36,658 nt of DNA from NCBI GenBank assembly GCA_037447655.1, contig JBBHKE010001494.1:64001-100658 (forward strand), given 5' to 3'. How positions within the stretch are numbered: position 1 is the first letter of the stretch; the number at the start of each line of letters is the position of its first letter. Shown piece after piece: positions 1 through 11,383 of the stretch. Below the pieces are notes generated by a model, which did no database searches, was not told the DNA's origin, and was given only the letters and a program-made list of their open reading frames with translations. This stretch comes from Zygnema cylindricum. Its lineage: Eukaryota > Streptophyta > Zygnematophyceae > Zygnematales > Zygnemataceae. The position numbers were made by a program, and so were the translations under genes.

Positions 1-3000
1 ATTATTAGGATTGGTACATTTATTAGTAATGTAGAATTAGCATTAGGACAGTTATGAGTAATGCATAATTAGTAATAGTACAGTTATTAGTAAGTATAAT
101 CAGTATTAGTACAGTTGTAAGTATTTATAATAAGTATTAGTACAGCTATTAGTTTGTATATTTAATACGAGTCCAGTTATGAGTTTGTATAATCGGTATT
201 GGTACACTTATTAGTCTGTGTAATTAGGATTCATAGAGTTATTCGTCTCTATAGTTAGAGTTAGTACAATTATTAGTAATGTTTAATTAGTATTAGGACA
301 GTCAATGTATCCTTTCTATGAGTACTTATAGTAATTAAATAATAACTATACTACCACTAATTATATAGACTAATAACTGTAAAAATACTTATTAAACAGA
401 ATGTGCTTATACAAATTGCATGAACTAATAATGTGCTAATAGTAATTATGCAGACAAAAAATTGTACTGATATTAGTTGTACAGACTAATAACTATGCTA
501 GCATTAATTATACATACTAAAAACTGTATAGATACGAATTGTACAGACAAATACTAATAGAATTACTAATTATACAGACTAGTAACTGTGTTATGATACC
601 GACGCGTGTTATGATACCGACGCATAGTAGGACTAAAACTAATTATACATCACTCAAAACTGTTAATAATATATTACTAACCATTGTACCAACACTAATT
701 CTACATTACTAATAACTGTACTAACACTAATTACACAGAGTAATAAATGTATTAGCACTAATTATACTTCTAATTTTAAAGACAACTGTACTTTTACTAA
801 TTATTTGTACTTATACTAATTATTCATACAAATAAGCATACCAGTACTACTTATACATACTAGTAACTGTGCTAACACTAATTATACACACTAATGACTA
901 TGTTAATGCTAATTAAACACAATTTAGAACTGTACTAACACTAATTATATAGACTAATAACTGTGTTAATTCTAATTATACAAAATAATAACTGTACTAA
1001 TACTGATTATACAAACGAGTAACTGCAAACTGCGGTAGTACTAATTATACACTAAAACTAATCATACTAACAACTAGGTGAACCTATGCCGATTATACAA
1101 ACTACTAAATGTAAAACAATAACAATACATACTATAAAATGTAATAATATTTATTATACAAACTAACTGTACTTATAATAATGTTACAGAATAATAACCG
1201 TACCAATAGTATTTATACAAACTCATAACTTTACTAATACTGATTATACGTACTAATAACTGTACTAATACTAACCGTAATAATACGGATTATACATACT
1301 AATAGCTAGACTAATACTGATTTCATAATTAGTATTAGTACAATAGTTCAGCTATTAGTCTGTATAATCAATATAAGCTATATAATCAATATAAGTACAG
1401 TTATGAGTCTGTATAATCGTATTGGTACACTTATTAGTCGGTATAACTAGGATTCATATAGTTTTATGTTTGTATAGTTAGTGTTAATACAGTTATTAGT
1501 AATGTTTAATTAGTATTAGGACAGTTATTAGCAATGCAACTTTTATATGAGTTTTAAAACTAATTATTTAATACCTTTACTAACACTAATAATACAAACT
1601 AATAATTGGAAAAATGCCTATTATACAAAATGTACTAATTATAATTGCATTAACCAATAATGTGCTAATATTGATTATACAAACAAAAGACCGTTCTGAT
1701 ATTAATTGTAGAGAGTTATCTGTACTAATAGCTGTGCTAACACTAATTATACATACTAAAAACTATAGTGATAGAACTATTGTAGAGAGTTATTTGTACT
1801 AATAAGTGTGCTACCACTAATTATACATACTAAAAAATATAGTGAAAAAATTATAGTGATACAAATTGTACAGACTAAGAATTGTACTATTACTAGGAAT
1901 TGTACTATTACTAGAATACAGACTAATAATTGTGTTATCACTAATTACACAAACATATAGATGTACTAATACTAATTATACATTACCCAAACTTGGACTA
2001 CTACTAATTATACATTACTAATAATTGTACTAACACTGATTATGCACACTAATAACTAATTATACAAACTAATAACTAAATATACATACTAATAACTGTA
2101 CTAACACTAATTATTAATTCGAATAACTGTACTACCAGTAATTATAAAAACTAGAAATTGTACTAATACAAATTATATATACTAATAAGCGTACCAGTAG
2201 CAGTTATACACACAAATAATACTGATTACACAAACTAATTACTGTACTAATACTGATTCAACATACTAATAACTGTACTTATACCATTTATACTACTAAT
2301 AGAGACCAAAAACCAAGTTAATCCTAATTATACGGACGAATAACTGTAAAAGTAACGATTATATAATGATTGTCCTGATACTAATTATACATAACTAAAA
2401 ATTGTCCTAATACTAAAAATTCAATAACTTTCTTAATACTCATTTTATACTAAATCCTGAACTAATACTTTTTATACATCACTTACAATTGTAATAATAC
2501 TTATTCTACATTACTAATTACTTTACTCACATTAACTAAACAGACTAAAATAGTTGTACTAACACTAATTATATAGACTAATAACTCTGTTAGTACTAAT
2601 GATACAGACGAATAGTAAGACTAAGACTAATTATACATTACTCAAAACTGCTGATTATATATTACTAACCATTGTACCAACACTAATTCCCCATTACTAA
2701 TAACTGTACTAACACTAATTACACACTAATTACACAGTAATAACTGTATTAGCACTAATTATAAAGACTAGTAACTGTATATACAAATATGCATACCAGT
2801 ACTAGTTAAACATGCTAGTATCTGTGCTAATACTAATTATACAGACTAAAAACTGTACAAATACTAATTACACTAACTCATTGCTGTACTAATACTGATT
2901 ATACAAACTAAAAACTATAGTAACACTAATTATACATACTAAAATTGTACTAATATTAACTATAACCTAACAACTATACAAATACTAATTATACAGACCG

Positions 3001-3118
3001 AAAAATGATTTAGTATTTAATTATACAGACAAATATCTGTAAAAATTCTGATTATATAGTAATTGTCCTAATACTAATTGTACATTACTAAAAACTGTCC
3101 TAGTACTAATTATACATT
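1..3118. repeat. AT-rich 31-bp minisatellite array, left block
   Basis: This is a degenerate tandem array with a unit of about 31 bp. The unit core reads TAATTAGTATTAGTACAG followed by TTATTAGTCTGTA, or its reverse complement. Orientation switches inside the block: 1 to about 310 reads TAGTATTAGTACAG, about 310-1310 reads the complement, about 1310-1545 reads forward again, and the rest reads the complement. There is a longer-range duplication as well. The motif near 225-240 (GATTCATAGAG) recurs near 1465, and the block at 600-900 recurs at 2600-2830. No coding content is credible. The small open frames in it are by-products of the repeat. Confidence 0.93.
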
Positions 3119-3131
3119 GTGAGTACATAAA

Positions 3132-3416
3132 GTTCAAAGAGTTCCCCAAACCGAATCAAACGGTAAAATCCATACATCAGCAACAACAGTGGTCGTTTTA
3201 CCGGAAGCAGAAGAAGTAGATATTAAAATAGAAGAAAAAGACCTAAAAATAGACACCTATAGGGCATCAAGTGCAGGAGGCCAGCACGTTAACACTACAG
3301 ATTCAGCTGTTAGAATTACTCATACTCCAACAAGGGTAGTAGTTTGCCAACAAGATGAAAAATTTCAGCATAAAAATAAAGCAAAAGCTCTTAAGATCCT
3401 ACGTACATCCCTGTAA
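3132..3416 (+). pseudogene. prfA: Peptide chain release factor 1 fragment, bacterial (left copy)
   Basis: About 95 codons encode the central part of a class I bacterial release factor. The order is a VQRVPQTES-like stretch, then [18 protein letters not shown], then the universal GGQ motif within [20 protein letters not shown], then [18 protein letters not shown]. In the intact protein the GGQ loop enters the ribosomal peptidyl-transferase centre to trigger peptide release at UAA and UAG. The codon-recognition half and the C-terminus are missing. The frame reaches a stop at 3414-3416 and joins SURF1 sequence directly. An intact protein would be about 350 residues, so this cannot work. The motifs fit RF-1 better than RF-2. 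The neighbouring genes suggest a Rickettsiales source. Confidence 0.86.
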
Positions 3417-3417
3417 T

Positions 3418-3629
3418 TCTTGTAGGCTAGCCAAAAATTAGGCATTACTAAAAAAGATTTTTATTTAATGCATGTAAACAGCACGGACCTACCAGATGGA
3501 GCTTTTCCTTAAACTTCTACTTATTTAAATGTAATTAGAAATGATCACTTGGAGTATGCAATCACCTGGTATAGCTTAACGGGATTCTTATGTATAATCT
3601 ACTTTCTGTATAATAAAAAGCAGAGTTAA
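3418..3629 (+). pseudogene. SURF1-like protein, C-terminal fragment (left copy)
   Basis: This encodes the last roughly 70 residues of a SURF1-family membrane protein, a cytochrome c oxidase assembly factor found in alphaproteobacteria and mitochondria. Visible features are LGITKKDFYLMHVNSTDLPD, then NVIRNDHLEYAITWYSL, then a hydrophobic final segment ending YFLYNKKQS. The HLEYAITWYSL block before a terminal membrane helix is typical of the family. An in-frame TAA at 3510-3512 replaces the TTA found in the right copy, so this copy is the more damaged one. It abuts the prfA fragment on the same strand, which is not a natural gene boundary. Confidence 0.78.
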
Positions 3630-3685
3630 TTAATTTCGCTGATATTGACTAAAATAAATTATCAGTGATTTATTAATCTCATGCT

Positions 3686-4049
3686 TTAATATCCGCCTAA
3701 TTGTTGACTTGGCACATTCCTGTATTTCGTCGATTAATAATCTTCCCTTAGATTGCTTCCTTTATTTATGCAATGTTTTTGCCACTTCCCGGGTAATATA
3801 ATTTAAAAAGTCCTCATCCTCTTTTGGGTAAAGGAGGCGAGGCATTACTATTAAAGGTTTGGTTACAAGTTCTGTTTTCCCATTAACTATTATCGATGCG
3901 ACCACAATACCGGAATCACGAATTCTGCGTCGCGATTTTAAAAACTAGGGAAGAATCAGGGAGTAAATAATCTCCATCAACTGCCAAATACCCATTTTCT
4001 ACAATATCTATTATTTTAGGATCTTTGTCGTCGAGTAAGACAACGCTCC
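3686..4049 (-). pseudogene. RNase J C-terminal fragment, bacterial (left copy)
   Basis: Read on the minus strand, this is the last roughly 120 codons of the RNase J seen in fuller form at 23080-24663. It includes VVLLDDKDPKIIDIVENGYL, AVDGDYLLPDSS, and the tail containing REVAETLHKQ. A one-base loss near 3945 shifts the frame relative to the right copy. The metallo-beta-lactamase domain is absent because the homology stops at 4049. It lies tail-to-tail with the SURF1 fragment, as in the right copy. Confidence 0.85.
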
Positions 4050-4639
4050 AAAAAAATCGCACTGCACGTTTCCAGCCTGTGCTGATTTCCGTAGAGGGGC
4101 TGTCTCTCTCAAACACACGTGTCTTCACACATTGGGCACCTGTCGGCAAGTGGGAAAACGAAAAACGAAACCGCATTTCTGTGGGACAGCGAAAGGTAAT
4201 TTAGGGTTTCGACACGTCGACAATGTGGCGTACAGACATTACGAAGTCACAAAAATTGTATTGCGTGCGGAGAGACGCCTCAAATTGAAGCCGAGTGGAA
4301 GTTTAGCCTCATTTTGTGTTCTAATTCATCTATCACATTATTTCGTACACGTCTACGTAAGTCACCTTTTTTAAGTAACAAGTTATTTGCTTTTACATCC
4401 GAATGCTCTGAAAGCTGTACGTAAAAACTTTGCTAAAAAACAAAGTAACCAGACTTAGTTTTGGTTACATGCGAAAGTACGCTGACACGGCGTAGGATGA
4501 CATTCCACAGGAAAGAAAACCTGGAAAAAACAAATGGAGACGGGCAACCAAACAAAATTTCTACCGTGAATGAACCACGGAAAAAACCTGTCTGGTTGGT
4601 CAATTTGAGGCTTTATATAGTGTGGTCTTCAAAATTGCA
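4050..4639. other. Gene-free remnant with a DNA-element end
   Basis: No coding sequence is supported here. The piece at about 4376-4477 closely resembles the right end of the element at 20121-22099. Both have a TTACATNCGAATG block, then GCTAAAAAACAAAGTAAC, then GGTTACATGCGAAA. Here the end reads GAAAGTACGC instead of GAAAATACCC and lacks a TTA duplication, so it is a decayed copy or a relative. Nothing else in the interval is recognised. Confidence 0.55.
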
Positions 4640-4755
4640 AACGATAATATGACAGATAGTCCTATCGTAAGTTGTGTCATGGGCTTTACATTTGATCTTC
4701 TTAGATCGCTACTTTTATCAACGACCGTCCGATCGTCCAAATCTGACGGTTTAAA
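4640..4755 (-). repeat. Single unit of an interspersed 93-bp repeat
   Basis: On the minus strand this reads AAACCGTCAGATTTGGACGA, then AGTAGCGATCTAAGAAGATC, then a block similar to ACACAACTTACGATAG. The same unit occurs twice in tandem on the plus strand at 28146-28340. Here it directly abuts the broken end of the copia-2 reverse transcriptase, with an ambiguous overlap of about 15 bases at the junction. Confidence 0.75.
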
Positions 4756-4903
4756 ACAGCTTTGATTTTGTTAATTTCAACCATTGATTTGCTAACTAAT
4801 AGTAGATCATCTACACACACTGCTATATTCACTATCCCATCCTCACCCTTTATAAGTAAACATAACAATTAGAGCTTATCCTTTGAAATCTCAGGCTAGT
4901 TAA
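4753..4903 (-). pseudogene. Copia-2 reverse transcriptase, distal fragment
   Basis: The minus strand encodes VCVDDLLLVSKSMVEINKIK, which contains the Ty1/copia reverse transcriptase catalytic box (normally YVDDLL; here CVDDLL). It is the direct continuation of the fragment ending at 11384, where the frame stops at a KYLYGLKQPPRQWNLKLDEF-like stretch. The two pieces are separated by copia-1 and its GTTAA target duplication (4899-4903 and 11379-11383). A stop or frameshift lies upstream of the VDD box. The RNase H domain and the 3' LTR of copia-2 are missing. The element is cut at about 4750, where it meets the 93-bp repeat. Confidence 0.87.
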
Positions 4904-5970
4904 TGTAGAAATTAATGGTCCGTTTAAAGTATTTTCTAGGTCTAAATAGAAATATAGAAAGAAGCCGAGGCAGTCTACCTCTAACTTCTCTCTCCAACTC
5001 TCAAACTTGTCGCAGTCACTGAGAAATTGGAGAGGAAGCTAGAGCCATGGCTACCTAGGCTATCCAGAGGTTTACGGGAAATATATATTAGTTTATTTAC
5101 CTTTAGGGGTTTATTTACTAAAAAGATATGTGTTGCCCCCAGGATTTGATCCAGGTACCTGCCGGACGGCAAGCAGCCGGTAGCCGGTAGCCTTATCAGT
5201 TAAGTCTTTAACTAGTGTTACGTACTATAGGGTTTGATATTTAATTAAACATTACCACGTAGGATAATTCATTTAACACTAACTGTTTACGGGATACATA
5301 GATCCAGTAATATATAAGTATGGATTACCGTACGGATAAGACACGAATACCGCGCATTTGTTTTTTTAGCGAAACGAATACCGCGCAAGTATTTATTACG
5401 GCTACGATTAAATGTGAATTTAATCGGACAGCCGAAATGAACGTCGAGATCGCGAAATAGGATTTTTGGCGGTTTTTGGTCATCGTCACATCGGATGATA
5501 CGTGGCAAAATTACATTGGATCACGGCATCTCCGAGGATTAAAGGAGCAAATCCGGATATACCACGTGTCGACATTTAGGCCATGTCGTACACTGTCCGT
5601 ACAGAAAGTACACCGGCAGCTGTACTTTTGTGTACGCAAGTGTAATATGATTGGCTCCGTACATCAGTAGATAGAGTCTGTGAGAGAGAAAGGGCTTAGA
5701 AAAATTAGGAGATAGGACCCTCTCTCCCAGTGAGCTTCTGTACAAAAGGTCGACTTTGACCCTCCATAAACAACTCCTCAGGGGAGCAAATTCAAAGATT
5801 CTTTTTGCTATCGACTCAAGGGAGTCTTGCCTTCACGAGGTGAAGGTGGTCAGAGTTTTTCTCTGCCACGGTGGCAGTTGTTCTTGTTGAAACACAAAGG
5901 GGTCAGGGTTATCCTAGAGGCTTCTTGGAAGCTGTGCATTGTGAGGACTTATGGAGGTCTCAGAGTTTCA
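4904..5970 (+). repeat. 5' LTR of copia-1
   Basis: It begins TGTAGAAATTAATGG and ends GGTCTCAGAGTTTCA. It aligns end to end with 10312-11378 at the same length, with scattered substitutions. A diverged relative is the solo LTR at 20260-21274. The right part has direct repeats of an ATACCGCGCA motif (about 5350-5395). An ATG at 5951 inside the LTR is in frame with gag. The antisense strand contains a tRNA-like pair of boxes at 5142-5202. Confidence 0.95.
5142..5202 (-). other. tRNA-like A/B box pair, antisense in the LTR
   Basis: On the minus strand, TAACTGATAAGG (5191-5202) resembles a pol III A box inside a D-arm-like CTTA/TAAG hairpin. GGATCAAATCC (5142-5152) matches the B-box consensus GGTTCRANNCC except at one base. 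The B box is conserved in the solo LTR at 20478-20488 but is degraded in the 3' LTR of copia-1. An acceptor stem is not convincing, so this is not called a tRNA gene. It may be a captured tRNA remnant or chance. Confidence 0.35.
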
Positions 5971-8900
5971 GGTTATGGGCCCACCCTCTAGGGTACCAAT
6001 CTTTAATGGAACTGGCTTCATATATTGGGAAAGTATGATGATAGTAGCTCTATGCGAAAAAAGGTTTTGGGGGATAGTGAGTGGACGATTGGGGCGTCGA
6101 TCAAGTCTTGGAATCCCTCCAGGGTTTGGAGGAAGCAGATTCAATAGGGAAGAGGATCAACCTTCAACGGAGGAAATAATCGAAGGAGAGGTGGTGGACA
6201 AAGGAAAGGAGAAGGAGACGACCACACCAATAGCAGCTGGTTCGGCATTCATGTCACCTATTCCAAGGAACGAGGAGAATGATACTGAAACCTGGGACTT
6301 CAACAATATGGCGGCAATGCACTTCATCCTACGCCATCTCACTCAAAGACTTGCATGTCCTCATTTGCAGATAGAAATGGCATCCGATCTTTGGATGTCT
6401 CTCATAGAGATGTACCGAAGTGGTACGATTCAACGACATCAATTGGCTGATCAGAAAGTTAAGGAGTATGTATACAAAGGGGGGAAGATGTTGGATTTTT
6501 GCAATGAGCTTGCTACACTCTTCATTGAGCTAGAGAGTGCGGGAAAAGATTTTAGTGAAAAGGAAAAAGTTAACTTTTTACTGATGAAGTTACGCGATGA
6601 GTTCGAGAACATAGTCAACCGTGTGCAAGACTTGCCGGACTCAAGGTGGATATGGAACTCAGTGGTAGGGATGATTCTCGTTCGGGAGAATACGATTGAG
6701 ATTTGAAGGGGAGGAAAGAGTGGCCAAGCCTTGGCAACTGCGACCGATTGGAGGAACAAGGATTCCCAGAAACCGGTCGGAAACTATGGGGGGAGGGAGC
6801 AGAAAAATCAGACCGACGAGTTCGGACCAAGGGCTCCCAAAGGTTTATGTCATTTTTGTAAGAAACCGGGGCACTATATGGCAGAGTGCACTAAGATAAC
6901 CGAGCTTCGGTTAAAGGAGGGGCACACCGGTGGTACTCGAGAGGAAAGAAAAAGGCTCTTGTGACACAGGTATGTGAGGCTGTATCCGAGGACGAGGACG
7001 ATGAGCTCCATTTGGATGAGGAGTTGGAGGCGAAAAACGAGGTCGAAATTCCACAAAAGCAGAAATGTGCTTACGGTGGATTGAAAGGTGAAGCAGGTTG
7101 GATTATAGATTCAAGTGCCTCCATGCACATGTGTAAAGATAGGCACCTGTTCACTAAGATAAGAAAGATTCCCATTGTAGAGATAGAGTACGGGGATGGG
7201 AGGATAGTCACCACTACTCTTGTAGGATCGGATAATCTGAAAGTGTTAGTAGAAGGAAAGACTTCCATAGTAACATTCTCCGATGTATTTTTTATTTCGG
7301 AGCTGAACAAAAACCTCATCTCTACCTCTGTATTACATGATAAGGGTTTTTTTACTAGCACTAGAGAAGGAGTCTTTACTGCTAGTTTTGAGGAGGATTT
7401 CTATTTCATTGCTGAGAAAGGTAGCCATGGGATGTTTAGGCTGATTTTAAGTAATGAAACGAAGAAACTTTATTATGCTGGTGTTCATGATATTATGATG
7501 TGGCATAAGAGGCTTGGGCATGTGAATCTAGATAAGTTAACAGAGATGAAAAAGATGGGAGTGGTGGAAGGGATTCAGTTCAGTGAGAGTGATAATATAA
7601 GTGATTGTAGTGGATGTGCTCAAGGTAAAGCACACAGATTACACTTTCCTAAAACATCCACCTATAAGGGAGAAACAATTCTATATCTAGTACACACAGA
7701 TATTTGGGGACCGGCTAAAGTGCCCTCACCGGGGGGGAAGAGATTTATGATGGCTGTCACTGATGATTTGTCTCGGTATTCTCGGGTGTATTTTTTGAAA
7801 AACAAGTCAGAAGCTTAGTATTGTTTTAGAGAATATAAAGCACGGAGCGAAAAACTCCATGAAATTCCAATCAAGAGAAAAAGGAGTGAAAATGGTGGAG
7901 AGTATACTTCTAACCAGTTTGAGGATTTTTTGAGGGAAGATCGGGTCCAACACCAAAAGACAGTTCCAGAAAACCCGGAACATAATGGGGTAGCTGAAAG
8001 GTTAAATAGAACACTAAGTGATAGTGCTAGAAGTATGTTGTCAGATAAAAAGATAGGAAAGAGGTTTTGGGCATAAGCAATCAACTGTGCTAATTACCTC
8101 AAAAACATAGTTCTTACTTCAGCTATAAAAGAGGAAACACCTTATGAGAGATGGACAGGCCGGAAACCATACATATCTCACTTAAAGGTTTTCGGCAGTC
8201 AAGTATTCAGTCTAGATACTGATCGGTCTAATTAGAAGCTAGATCCTAAAGGAAAACCGGGATACTTATTAGGATATGATGAGGATGTTAAAGGATATAG
8301 AGTTTATGATCTAAAAAGGGAAGATATAATCTTAGTAAAGCATCTAGTAGTTATGGATGAAGGAAAGTCTGTGGATCCGTTCAAGAATACAAAGTCAGTA
8401 AAAATCAGATTTGAGTCAGAAAATTCCGATGACTTTAAGGTTCCTTACTATCCAGGTTTTAGAGAAGATGACATTCTTGTAGGTACAAATCAGACCGAAA
8501 AGGACTCGGCTGTGGAAACTCCAGTGACAAATCTACCAGAAGCGGAAGACGTGGTGGAAATTGATTCGGAATCAAAAGATAGGGGAGAAGCCGAGATTGT
8601 TCGAAAGAATCCACGAGAACCATCTATTCCGGCCTCAGATTTTGAGGGGGGAAGGAGAAGTAGCAAATGGTTGCAAGAAAAGCAGGTTTATAACAAGGTA
8701 ACAAAACTATTTCATCAAGATGAACCTCTGACTTATCAGAGAGGCGATGACTTTTCCAGAAAGAAACCGGTTTTTTAGGGTTCAATGAGGAGATGGCCTC
8801 ATTTATGGCAGCCGATACTTGGGAGCTGGTGGATTGTTTACCTAACCGAAAACGAATCGGTTGTAAGTGGGTTTTCAAATTAAAAATGAACCCAGATAAC

Positions 8901-10300
8901 ACAATCTAGCGCTACAAGGCCCGATTAGTGGCAAAGGGATTTACACAAAAGGTGGGAATTGACTACGAGGAAAGCTTTGCTACGGTCGTCAGATTTCCCT
9001 CCGTCCGCATACTTCTCAGTCTGGCAGCAGCTGAAAATATGGAAGTGCACCAGATGGACATCAAGACAGCCTTTTTGCATAGAGAATTGGAAGAGGAGAT
9101 CTTCATGCGACAACCCGAAGGGTTTGTGGAAGAATGAGAGGAGAGTAAGGTATGCCGGCTGATTAAATTTCTTTATGGTTTGAAACAGGCGCCTCGACAG
9201 TGGAATAAGAAGCTTGATGAGTTTCTTACCGGTATGGGATATATTTGGATCAGCTCAGATCATTCAATCTATGTTTTCGAAGATGAGGAAGGTTTTATAT
9301 TTATTGCAATTTATGTTGATGATTTGCTTGTTTTAAGTAAATCAATGGAAAAAATTAATAAACTGAAAATCGATCTTAAGGGGAGATTTGAAATGAAGGA
9401 TATGGGGGAAGCAAAATATATTTTGGGAATTCGAGTAGAGAGAGACCGAAAAAGAAAGATTATAAGATTGACTCAAAAGGAAACAATAGGGAACATGCTT
9501 GAAAAATTTCAGATGGATAAAGCTAATAGTTGTACAACTCCTTTGGAGTTGAAGAAGGGAAGTGTGAGGAAGATGGAGTCATAGTCTTAGACGGGGAATT
9601 ATCTCCTGAAGAACAAAAGTTCATGCAGACTATTCCTTACAGACAAGTAGTGGGAAGTCTAATCTATTTTATATATTGTACCCGGCCGGATATAGCTGCA
9701 GCTGTAGGAGTGCTGAGTAGAAGTCTAAATGCTCCCACTAAGAGGGATTGGGAGGCAGCTAAAAGAATCCTTAGATATTTGATAGGAACTAGGGATCTAT
9801 GGTTGCATTTGGGTGGGGAGAATACTGACATCACTACTTAGAGTGATGCCAGTTATAGTGATGCTCCGATGAGGAGATGCACTTTTGGATATGTATTATA
9901 TGTGGGTGATGGGGCTTGCTGTTGGAGTACCAAACAGCAAAACGTTATTGCTCAGTCCACCATGGAGGCTGAGTATATAGCCTCTTGCCCTGTTGTAAAA
10001 GAATTGATGTGGGTCAAGTCTTTGCTTGGTGAGCTTGGTAACCTTAAGAGTGGTGTGCAGAATTTTTTTTGTGATAATCAGGCAGCAATCGCTATTTCTG
10101 CCAATCCTAAACATCATTTTAAAGCCAAACATATAGACATCAGACTCAGCTTTGTTAGAGAGAAAGTAGAAAACAAAAAATCAGTTTAGAGTAACGACCA
10201 GATAGTGAGATGGTAGCAGATATGATGACCAAACCTGTGCCTTCCCCTAAGCTAATTTTCTGAGGGAGTATTATGGTCTGAAATTAAAAATTGACTAGAA
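5951..10300 (+). pseudogene. Copia-1 gag-pol polyprotein, decayed
   Basis: Gag runs from ATG 5951 or 5975 with the copia N-terminal motif VPIFNGTGFIYW. It has a CX2CX4HX4C zinc knuckle, CHFCKKPGHYMAEC, at 6848-6889. Pol follows with protease WIIDSSAS (the active-site DSG or DTG has become DSS), an integrase zinc finger (HKRLGHVN ... CSGCAQGK), HTDIWGP, NGGEYTSNQFEDF and NGVAERLNRT. Reverse transcriptase has MDIKTAFLH, LYGLKQAPRQW and YVDDLLVL (YVDD at 9312-9323). RNase H has SDASYSD, STMEAEYIA, CDNQAAI and HIDIRLSFVREKV. Inactivating changes are a TGA at 6704, a frameshift near 6950 in an A-rich run, stops at 7816, 8074 and 8233, a frameshift near 8770, stops at 8907 and 9135, a frameshift near 9570, and stops at 9839 and 10187. 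The C-terminal MTKPVPSPK block is still visible to about 10295. Confidence 0.93.
5971..5985 (+). promoter_or_regulatory. Copia-1 primer-binding site (initiator tRNA-Met anticodon arm)
   Basis: GGTTATGGGCCCACC starts immediately after the 5' LTR. It is the complement of the initiator tRNA-Met anticodon stem-loop (GGUGGGCCCAUAACC, plant-type from memory). This is the half-tRNA priming mode known for Drosophila copia, rather than the 3'-end site TGGTATCAGAG common in plant copias. The ATG at 5975 lies in the site and is in frame with gag. Confidence 0.85.
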
Positions 10301-10310
10301 AGTAAGGGGA
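10297..10310 (+). promoter_or_regulatory. Copia-1 polypurine tract
   Basis: AGAAAGTAAGGGGA lies one base before the 3' LTR start TGTAGAAATT. This is the expected position and composition for the plus-strand DNA primer of an LTR retrotransposon. Confidence 0.8.
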
Positions 10311-10311
10311 T

Positions 10312-11378
10312 TGTAGAAATTAATGGTCTTTTAAAGTATTTTCTAGGTTTGAAAAGAAATAGGAAAGAAGCCGAGGCAGTCTACCTCTAACTTCTCTCTC
10401 CAACTCTCAAACTTGTCGCAGTCACTGAGAAATTGGAGAGGAAGCTAGAGCCATGGCTACCTAGGCTATCCAGAGGTTTACGGGAAATATATATTAGTTT
10501 ATTTACCGTTAGGGGTTTATTTACTAAAAAGATATGTGTTGCCCGCACGATTTGATTTCTTGGTACTTGCCGGACGGCAAGCAGCCGGTAACCGGTAGCC
10601 TTTTCCGTTACGTCTTTAACTAGTGTTACGTACTATAGGGTTTGATACTTATTTAAACATTACCACGTAGGATAATTCACTTAACAGTAACTTTTTACGG
10701 GATACATAGATCCAATAATATATAAGTATGGATTACGGTACGGATATAAAACGAATACCGCGCATTTGTTTTTTTAGCTAAACGAATACCGCGCAGGTAT
10801 TTATTACGGCTACGATTAAATGTGAATTTAATCGGACGGCCGGAATGAACGTCGAGATCGCGGAAGAGGATTTCGGCGGTTTTTTGTCATCGCCACATCA
10901 GATGACACGTGGCGGAATAACATTGGATCGCGACATCTCCGAGGATTAAGGGAGCAAATCCGGATATACCACGTGTCGACATTTAGGCCATGTCGTACAC
11001 TGTTCGTACAGAAAGTACACCGGCAGCTGTACTTTTGTGTACGGAAGTGTAATATGATTGGCTCCGTACATCAGTAGATAGAGTTTGTGAGAGAGATACG
11101 ACGTAGAAAAATTAGGAGATAGGACCCTCTCTCCTAGAGAGCTTTAGTACAAAAGGTGAACTTTGACCCTCCATAACTAACTGCTCAGGGGAGCAAATTC
11201 AGAGATTCTTTTTGCTATCGACTCACCGGGGTCTTGTCTTCACAGGGGTGATGGTGGTCAGAGTTTTTCTCTGCCAGGGTGGCAGTTATTCTTGCTGAAA
11301 CACAAAGGGGTCAGGGTTATCCTAGAGGCTTCTTAGAAGCTGTCCATTCTGAGGAATTATGGAGGTCCCAGAGTTTCT
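10312..11378 (+). repeat. 3' LTR of copia-1
   Basis: It is the same length as the 5' LTR (1067 bp) and matches it end to end with scattered substitutions. The terminal CA has become CT. The copy of GTTAA at 11379-11383 completes the target duplication. Beyond it the sequence returns at once to copia-2 reverse transcriptase on the minus strand. Confidence 0.95.
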
Positions 11379-11383
11379 GTTAA

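Larger units (their letters stand above)
1..4049. repeat. Left arm of a large inverted repeat
   Basis: The reverse complement of 24302-26368 matches this arm. Window base 1 pairs near 26368, and the match runs through the minisatellite, prfA, SURF1 and the RNase J tail, ending at 4049. The left arm is about 2 kb longer because of an extra minisatellite duplication between roughly 650 and 2600. The arm continues beyond the left edge of the window. The inner limit is sharp: bacterial sequence stops at CAACGCTCC (4041-4049) and unrelated DNA follows. Confidence 0.88.
4904..11378 (+). mobile_element. Copia-1: full-length, decayed Ty1/copia retrotransposon
   Basis: A complete LTR retrotransposon of 6475 bp. 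Both LTRs are 1067 bp (4904-5970 and 10312-11378). Their outer ends are TGTAGAAATT and GAGTTTCA (mutated to GAGTTTCT in the 3' copy). It is flanked by a 5-bp target duplication GTTAA (4899-4903, 11379-11383). A primer-binding site follows the 5' LTR and a purine tract precedes the 3' LTR. The order protease, integrase, reverse transcriptase, RNase H defines Ty1/copia. It interrupts the older copia-2 element. Multiple stops and frameshifts make it non-autonomous now. Confidence 0.95.

Noticed and set aside
1-3118. CRISPR-like regular repeats
   Set aside because: There are no conserved repeats with unique spacers. The whole array is degenerate tandem sequence in mixed orientation, and no cas genes are present.
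5142-5202. A genuine tRNA gene on the minus strand
   Set aside because: The acceptor stem does not pair and the anticodon region has an extra repeated ACCGGCT. Only the A and B boxes look tRNA-like.
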